From positions 1-64,000 of the forward strand of contig CAZTDY010000012.1 of NCBI GenBank assembly GCA_964612295.1: a DNA stretch of 64,000 bases, read 5' to 3'. A program made the position numbers and the translations under genes. The first letter of the stretch is position 1, and the number at the start of each line of letters is the position of its first letter. The notes under the pieces were generated by a model that did no database searches, was not told the origin of the DNA, and saw only the letters and a list, made by a program, of their open reading frames with translations. The DNA comes from CAYQJL01 sp964612295. GTDB lineage: Bacteria; Eisenbacteria; RBG-16-71-46; CAIMUX01; WJJG01. Of this stretch, positions 58,886 to 64,000 are shown piece after piece.

Positions 58886-60100
58886 TTGCCAGACCCAACC
58901 CGGATTCGCAGAGGGTCCCTGTGGACGCGGCCCTTCACCCAGGCCTATATCGCCCATCTGTTCTCCTCCATGAGCTATCACACGATGGTGCTCTTCCCTC
59001 TCTTCGTTCAGAAGCAGGGGGGAGACGAGTTTCAGATCGGGGTCCTTGCCGCTCTCGGCCTGACCGGCGGCATCCTATTGAGATGGGGAACCGCCCCGGT
59101 CTGGGAGCGAATCTCCTTTCGGGTCCTCTTTGCCATTGGAGGGTTTCTTGCGGCGGCCGGGGCCTCTATCTTCTTGTTTGTGAATGGGTTGGGGGTGGAT
59201 CTTGTTGTCGGACGGATCCTGAATGGGGCAGGGGCAGGGCTCTTCTTCGCCACCTTCTTTGCCTACCTGGTGGCGATCTGCCCCCCTGGGCGCCGGGCCG
59301 CGGCCATCGGCGTCTTTGGAACGTCGGGGATGATCGGGGGCTACCTGGGGGTCCACCTCAGCGAGCTCGTGCTCGCCCGGTTCGGTTTTTCCGGGCTCTT
59401 CGCCACCAGCATCGTGACCGCGCTCCTGGGGCTGGCGGGCAGTCTGACCCTGCCGCACCAGAATCAGGATCCGACGCTGACCCGGCCGGGGCCGAGCGGT
59501 GGCCCGGAAGACCCGCGGGCGCCGGAGGCCCCTGCCGACCCGCACGGCCTGCTGGTTCCCCTCTGGAGCATCTGCGGCCTGTTCGGACTGGTCATTTCCG
59601 CGACCTTCGTATTCCTCGCCCCATTTGCCGAATCGGCCGGGCTGCGGCCGATCTGGCCCTTCTTTCTGGCCTATTCGGGGGCGGCGGTGCTCGTGCGGCT
59701 GCTGGCCGGCGACCTGCCCGATCGGTTGGGGCACCGCCGCGTCCTGTGGCCCGCCTTGATCTGCTTCGCGGCGGGCGTTTGGTTCCTCCCCCGAGCGACC
59801 GGCGTGCCCGGCCTGTTTGCCTGCGGCGTCCTGGGCGGGCTCGGACACGGCTACGCGTTTCCGTGTCTGAGCGCGCTGATCGTGAGCCGGGCGGGCGGCA
59901 GGCGGAGGGGACGCTACATGAACCTCTTCACCTCGTTCGTGGATGTGGGCCAGCTGGCCGGAGGGCCCCTGCTGGGGTTGATGGCCCGGGAGATCAGCTA
60001 CGGATTCCTCTTCACCACCGTGGCGTTCGTCCTGCTGGCGGGGAGCACGCTTTTGCTCGGCCTCGATCGCTACCTTGACCGTCGCCGGCGCCCTTCCTAG
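58886..60100 (+). CDS. MFS transporter
   Basis: 404 residues with TTG start after GGCAGGGGG. About 12 membrane segments in two halves separated by a cytoplasmic Pro-rich loop (HQNQDPTLTRPGPSGG ...). Loop 2-3 motif and RILNGAGAGLFFATFFAYLVA (split) plus DLPDRLGHRRVLWPA are typical of the major facilitator superfamily. The substrate is unknown. The closing GRRRGRYMNLFTSFVDVGQ is common in the YhhS/EmrD-like group. Confidence 0.88.
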   Translation: MPDPTRIRRGSLWTRPFTQAYIAHLFSSMSYHTMVLFPLFVQKQGGDEFQIGVLAALGLTGGILLRWGTAPVWERISFRVLFAIGGFLAAAGASIFLFVNGLGVDLVVGRILNGAGAGLFFATFFAYLVAICPPGRRAAAIGVFGTSGMIGGYLGVHLSELVLARFGFSGLFATSIVTALLGLAGSLTLPHQNQDPTLTRPGPSGGPEDPRAPEAPADPHGLLVPLWSICGLFGLVISATFVFLAPFAESAGLRPIWPFFLAYSGAAVLVRLLAGDLPDRLGHRRVLWPALICFAAGVWFLPRATGVPGLFACGVLGGLGHGYAFPCLSALIVSRAGGRRRGRYMNLFTSFVDVGQLAGGPLLGLMAREISYGFLFTTVAFVLLAGSTLLLGLDRYLDRRRRPS

Positions 60101-60168
60101 ACTGCACCCACACGCTTCAGGTTCGGCCCGCTCTTTCCGGGCGGCCGCGGCAGGTGTGCGGAGGATGG

Positions 60169-61440
60169 GTGAACGTACCGTTGTTGGCTGTCATGGTTGG
60201 GCTGCTCGTCTGCTCGGCCTTCTTCTCGGGGACCGAGGCTGCGCTCTTTTCGCTGACCCGGCTTCAGATCCACCGACTGGGCGAACGTCGCGATCGCGCG
60301 TCGAGGCGTATCCGCCGCATGCTCGATGATCCCGCCCAGACCCTCACCACCCTGCTCGTCGGGAACAACCTCGTGAACATCGCCCTATCCTCGATGGCGA
60401 CCTACTTCTTCCTGGCGCTCTTGCAGGGGCGTCGCCGTGGAGAGGCGGTGGAGATCGCGACCCTGGTTGTGACCCTCGCGGTGCTGCTCGTGGGGGAGAT
60501 CACCCCGAAGACGCTGGCGGTCAACCACAACCTGAGGATGGCCCGGCTCACCTCGGGCGCTCTGGTGCTGATCGGGCGGATCCTCGAGCCGGTGACCCGC
60601 GCCATGCACGCCCTGTCGGTGCAGGTCCTCAAGCTGATGCGCATCGATCCTCGCGACCGGCTCCAGCCGGGACGGTTGATCTCCCGCGCGGAACTGCACG
60701 CGCTCTTAGAGGATGTGGATGAGAAATCCTCGGTGATCACGCGGCACGAGAGCCGCATCGCTCAGAACATCCTGGGGTTCTCCAAACGATCCGCCGAGCA
60801 GATCATGACGCCGCGGGTGGATGTGATCGATCTCGACCTCGACAGTCCCGTGGATGGGGCGGTCGAACTGATGCGCGAGACCCGGCATTCGCGGTATCCG
60901 GCCTACCGGGATGACCCCGATGAGGTTCTTGGATTCGTGCACGCCAAGGAATTCCTTCTGAACCCCGAGCGGGATATCGGGGAAATGGTCCGCCCCATCG
61001 TCTACCTTCCCGAGGCCGCGCCGGTGGCCGGTGTCTTCTCGGAGATGCAGCGCGCCCAGACGGCGATGGTGATCGTGGTCAACGAGTACGGCGAGATGGT
61101 GGGGATCATCACCCGGGAAGATGTCATCGAGGAAATCGTCGGGGATATCTACGACGAGTACGACCTGGAAGAGGCGCCCGTGCGCCGGAAGGGGGAGAAT
61201 CGCTACATCGTCAGCGGGAGGATGGATCTCGCCGACCTGAATGAAGAGCTGGAGCTGACCTTGCCCGATGAGTCGTCCGTCACCCTCAACGGATTCTTGT
61301 GTGAGGTGCATGGGCGCATCCCGCGGGTCGGAGAGATCGTGGTCTGGGAGAGCTGGCGCTTCCACATTCTCGAGGTCGCCCGTCACCAGGTGCAGAAGGT
61401 GCTGCTCGAGCTGCCCTCGCCGGGAGAGGGGGGCGAATGA
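60169..61440 (+). CDS. CNNM/CorC (HlyC) family membrane protein, first copy
   Basis: 423 residues from the GTG of MNVPLLAVM after GGAGG (spacing only four); a GTG five codons earlier (60154) is the alternative. A DUF21 membrane domain (about 1-185, with SAFFSGTEAALFSLTR and GEITPKTLAVNHNL), two CBS domains (about 200-325; QIMTPRVDVIDLD, TREDVIEEIVGDIYDEYD) and a CorC/HlyC C-terminal domain. Family members affect Mg2+/Co2+ export. Its stop overlaps the next copy by four bases. Confidence 0.92.
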   Translation: MNVPLLAVMVGLLVCSAFFSGTEAALFSLTRLQIHRLGERRDRASRRIRRMLDDPAQTLTTLLVGNNLVNIALSSMATYFFLALLQGRRRGEAVEIATLVVTLAVLLVGEITPKTLAVNHNLRMARLTSGALVLIGRILEPVTRAMHALSVQVLKLMRIDPRDRLQPGRLISRAELHALLEDVDEKSSVITRHESRIAQNILGFSKRSAEQIMTPRVDVIDLDLDSPVDGAVELMRETRHSRYPAYRDDPDEVLGFVHAKEFLLNPERDIGEMVRPIVYLPEAAPVAGVFSEMQRAQTAMVIVVNEYGEMVGIITREDVIEEIVGDIYDEYDLEEAPVRRKGENRYIVSGRMDLADLNEELELTLPDESSVTLNGFLCEVHGRIPRVGEIVVWESWRFHILEVARHQVQKVLLELPSPGEGGE

Positions 61441-62729
61441 GCCTGACCACCTTCGTCCTGATCCAGATCCTCCTCCTGGTCTGCGCGCTTCTCGGATCGG
61501 CGTTCTTCTCCGCCACCGAAATGGCGCTGCTCTCGGCCAACCGTCTGAGGGTGAGTCAACGTGCCAAGAGCGGGTACCCGGCCGCGATCCGCGCGGCCCG
61601 CCTGCTCGGGCGGCGCGAGCATCTCCTGGTGATGTTCCTGATCGCCCAGGCCGCACTCAACGTGTTCGCCGCGGCGCTGGCCACCGGCCTGATCGACCGG
61701 GTACTCGGCCACGGCTGGCTGGCGCCGCTGCTGGCGACGGTAGGCATCACCGTTCTCGTCGTGGTGACCGCCGAAATCGTCCCGAAGGTCATTGGCAAGC
61801 GGGAGGCCGAACGCCTCCTCATCCGACGTTCGCGCGTGCTCGAGTTCCTGCACTTCCTGTTCCTGCCGCTGACGCACGCCTTCGACTTCTACATCCGGCT
61901 GCTGCTCAGGGACAAGAAGATGGGCGGATCCGCCCTGCTGGTCACGCGCGAGGAGCTCAAAGTGCTGGTCCGGGAGGCCGAGAGCAAGGACGAGGCCGGC
62001 CACCGCGAGAAACGTATGCTCGAGTCGCTGCTCGAGTTTCGGGAGACCGTGGCCCGGGAGGTCATGATCCCGATGAACCAGGTCATCTCGCTTCAGAAGG
62101 ACACGACCGTCGATGTCTTCCGTTCGATGGTCCGTCGCCATGGGTTCACGCGTCTGCCGGTGTACGAGAAGCGCGACGACCTCATCGTCGGCGTGGTCAA
62201 CGTGTTCGATCTACTCTACGACGCCGAGGTGGGGGCCACCGAACCGGTCGAGTCCTACATCCGCGAAGTGCCCATCATTCCCGAGACGAAACGGATCGAT
62301 CACCTGCTCATGGAACTGCAGAAGACCCGCAATCCGATGGCGGTCGTGGTCGATGAATTCGGGTCCTGCGCGGGGATCGTCACGGTCGAGGATATTGTCG
62401 AGGAAATCATGGGTGAGATGGCCGACGACCATGATCGGGACCGCAGCTATCGCAAGATTCGCAAGCTCGCCGCGGGGGTCTACCTGGCAGAGGGACTGAC
62501 CGACATCGACGACATCAACCAGGAACTCGGTCTCCAGCTCCCCAAGACCCGGTTCGACACGATCGGCGGGCTGGTGCTCCACCGCGCGGGCCGGGTGCCC
62601 CGCGAGGGCGAGAAGTTCACGATGCACGGGCTGGCGATCGAGGTGCTCGATGCGAACGCCTACGGCGTCCAGGTGGTCAAGATCACCCTCGCCCAGCCGG
62701 CGCCATCCCGCTCTACGGACGGTTCGTAG
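61437..62729 (+). CDS. CNNM/CorC (HlyC) family membrane protein, second copy
   Basis: 430 residues with ATG in the ATGA overlap. Same domain order: DUF21 (SAFFSATEMALLSANRLR, TAEIVPKVIGKREAERL), CBS pair (REVMIPMNQVISL, GIVTVEDIVEEIMGEM) and CorC_HlyC (TRFDTIGGLVLHRAGRVP). The two copies differ enough to be old duplicates, probably a heteromer or two related cation exporters. The last 17 bases overlap the end of the minus-strand sulfatase-TPR gene. Confidence 0.92.
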   Translation: MSLTTFVLIQILLLVCALLGSAFFSATEMALLSANRLRVSQRAKSGYPAAIRAARLLGRREHLLVMFLIAQAALNVFAAALATGLIDRVLGHGWLAPLLATVGITVLVVVTAEIVPKVIGKREAERLLIRRSRVLEFLHFLFLPLTHAFDFYIRLLLRDKKMGGSALLVTREELKVLVREAESKDEAGHREKRMLESLLEFRETVAREVMIPMNQVISLQKDTTVDVFRSMVRRHGFTRLPVYEKRDDLIVGVVNVFDLLYDAEVGATEPVESYIREVPIIPETKRIDHLLMELQKTRNPMAVVVDEFGSCAGIVTVEDIVEEIMGEMADDHDRDRSYRKIRKLAAGVYLAEGLTDIDDINQELGLQLPKTRFDTIGGLVLHRAGRVPREGEKFTMHGLAIEVLDANAYGVQVVKITLAQPAPSRSTDGS

Positions 62730-64000
62730 CGCCTGCGCGCTGCCGAGCCTCATCCAGGGCCGCGGCGTAGCCCGGCTCACCCCGCAGGGACTCGAGTTCG
62801 GGATCTCCCTCCAGCTGGTTGAGGTTGTCGTAGCCCAACGCCACCGCCTCGGTGAGCGCCGCCACCCCTTCCTCGACCTGGCCCAGACGCGCGTGGATAC
62901 AAGCCAGGTTGTAGTGCAACCTCCCCTTCGGATCGCTGGCCCTGTCCGCCCCCTCCCGGCCCGCATCGCGCGCACCGGTCAGATCGCCCAGGTTCAGATT
63001 CGCGACCATGAGCATGAGGTAGAGACGTTGCGATAGGCTGTCACGGTCCGTGAGTTGGCGCAGGGCCGCACGCGTGGCTTCCCAGTCCAGCCGCTGCTCG
63101 GCGAGCTCGGCCGCCAGGCCCCAATAGGTGCGTTCGTCGAAGCCTCGGTCTCGGCCGCGGGCGAGCAGATCCTTGGCGCGATCCTCCAGCTCGAGCGCGG
63201 CGGCTCCTCTCACCTGGGCGGCCCAGTCTCTCCCGCGTGCCGCCGGCCGATCGGTGCCAAAGCGTTCGATCGCGGCGGCGGCTTCGATCCACTCGTCCCA
63301 GAGCGCCTTCTCTTCACCCACCGAAGCAGCCTTTCCGCGTTCGAAGCTGGCGCGGGCCTCGTCGAACCTCTGCTGGCGGACGAAGATCATGCCGCGCTTC
63401 TTGGCGGTCGAGCGGAGAGCGCTCTCATGCTCGGCGGCGCGCTCGTAGGCGGCGTGCGCATCGTCGTACCGTTCGAGTTGCACGAGCGCATCACCCATGG
63501 TCTCATGGCCGAACGTGTTGGTCGGCCGCATTTCCAGGAAACGCTCGAGCCAGGGGATGCCCTCGCCGCCCCGGCCGACCTTGACGAGCGAATGTCCCAG
63601 CGCCAGAAGCGCCGTGGCATTGTCGGGCATCTGCTCGACCACGATCTGGAGCTCGGTCGCGGCTTCTTCCCACCGGCCTGCTTCCGCCAATGTCTTGGCG
63701 AGCTCGTAGTGGGAGTTGAAGAACCCGATGACATCCTTCGGATCCGGCAGCGAGTCAGCCGGTGGGCTCTCCTCGTGACCGGCGGTCCACACGTAACCCA
63801 GACTGCGCAGGCGTTCCTCGACCTCCGGCGTGAGCTCGTTTTCCTCGGGGAGCGCAGAGGTGGACTCATGGCGGAGACGATAGTTGCGCAGGTGCTTTTC
63901 CAGCTCGGCCGCGGCGGCGGATGACTCCGATTCGGCCTCCTCGATGAGATTCACTCGCTCATCGGGATCCTGGGCCAGATCATAGAGTTCCGGTCGGGGC
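62713..64000 (-). CDS. Sulfatase-like protein with TPR repeats, 5' partial (C-terminal part)
   Basis: At least 428 residues in the window; the frame runs off the right edge and the start is missing. At the edge the translation reads RPELYDLAQDPDERVNLIE, the usual end of arylsulfatase-type alkaline phosphatase superfamily proteins, then LTPEVEERLRSLGYV. About eight to nine TPR units follow to the C-terminus (for example HYELAKTLAEAGRWEEAATELQ). Sulfatase-TPR fusions are frequent in several FCB candidate phyla. The catalytic part is outside the window, so activity cannot be judged. Confidence 0.8.
   Translation of the reverse strand, partial: PRPELYDLAQDPDERVNLIEEAESESSAAAAELEKHLRNYRLRHESTSALPEENELTPEVEERLRSLGYVWTAGHEESPPADSLPDPKDVIGFFNSHYELAKTLAEAGRWEEAATELQIVVEQMPDNATALLALGHSLVKVGRGGEGIPWLERFLEMRPTNTFGHETMGDALVQLERYDDAHAAYERAAEHESALRSTAKKRGMIFVRQQRFDEARASFERGKAASVGEEKALWDEWIEAAAAIERFGTDRPAARGRDWAAQVRGAAALELEDRAKDLLARGRDRGFDERTYWGLAAELAEQRLDWEATRAALRQLTDRDSLSQRLYLMLMVANLNLGDLTGARDAGREGADRASDPKGRLHYNLACIHARLGQVEEGVAALTEAVALGYDNLNQLEGDPELESLRGEPGYAAALDEARQRAGATNRP

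Overview
The window is high-GC DNA, densely packed with genes, from a Gram-negative-type bacterium. It encodes lipoproteins, a TonB-like protein, PpiD- and PpiC-type folding factors, a SPOR protein, TatA and TatC. The first gene ends in a FlgD-like/T9SS-like C-terminal domain, and a sulfatase-like protein with TPR repeats lies at the right edge. Together with MglA/roadblock, SpoVG and SelA, this suggests a poorly cultured phylum of the FCB type (for example Eisenbacteria- or Krumholzibacteriota-like). That placement is inference; no species can be named. No phage, insertion sequence or CRISPR array was seen.

Left part (1-14 kb): a large secreted repeat protein (5' end outside the window), a lipoprotein with Gly/Trp repeats, a strong terminator, a NYN-domain protein and two exported TPR proteins. 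An RNA-rich segment follows: tRNA-Ser(GCU), tRNA-Arg(ACG), a small lipoprotein, tadA, tRNA-Ser(GGA), tRNA-Ala(CGC) and a large, Alu-domain-containing signal recognition particle RNA. It leads into dnaX-ybaB-recR, then a roadblock/MglA pair.

Middle (14-35 kb): pgpA-cinA-thpR-recA-recX-alaS; rmlD, a UbiA-type prenyl-phosphate transferase and ispE; spoVG, tRNA-Gln, prs, rplY and pth; the membrane pyrophosphatase hppA; rpsF-rpsR-rplI with hairpins before each gene; a PpiC lipoprotein, a bifunctional-nuclease-family protein and an LpoA-like TPR/periplasmic-binding protein. A TonB-like gene on the minus strand overlaps the end of the last one.

Right part (35-64 kb): an EF-G gene divergent from the TonB-like gene, then selA, a SPOR protein, smc, tatC and coaX; a minus-strand glycosyltransferase; folK, a deoxynucleoside kinase, panB, a panC with a histone-H1-like N-terminal tail, an apparently inactivated nucleotidyltransferase/HIT fusion, a LytR_C protein and tatA. 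A minus-strand operon ppiD - flippase - FemAB-like - DegT aminotransferase points to surface glycan assembly. An MFS transporter, two tandem CNNM/CorC proteins and the C-terminal part of the sulfatase-TPR protein close the window.

Most genes are housekeeping (DNA repair and replication, translation, CoA, folate and isoprenoid synthesis, protein export). The less ordinary items are the double six-repeat secreted protein, the catalytically dead-looking fusion at 51.2-52.1 kb, the PanC tail, the degenerate-ATPase SPOR protein, the large SRP RNA inside a tRNA-dnaX unit, and the divergent promoters that share a -35 box at 35.1 kb.
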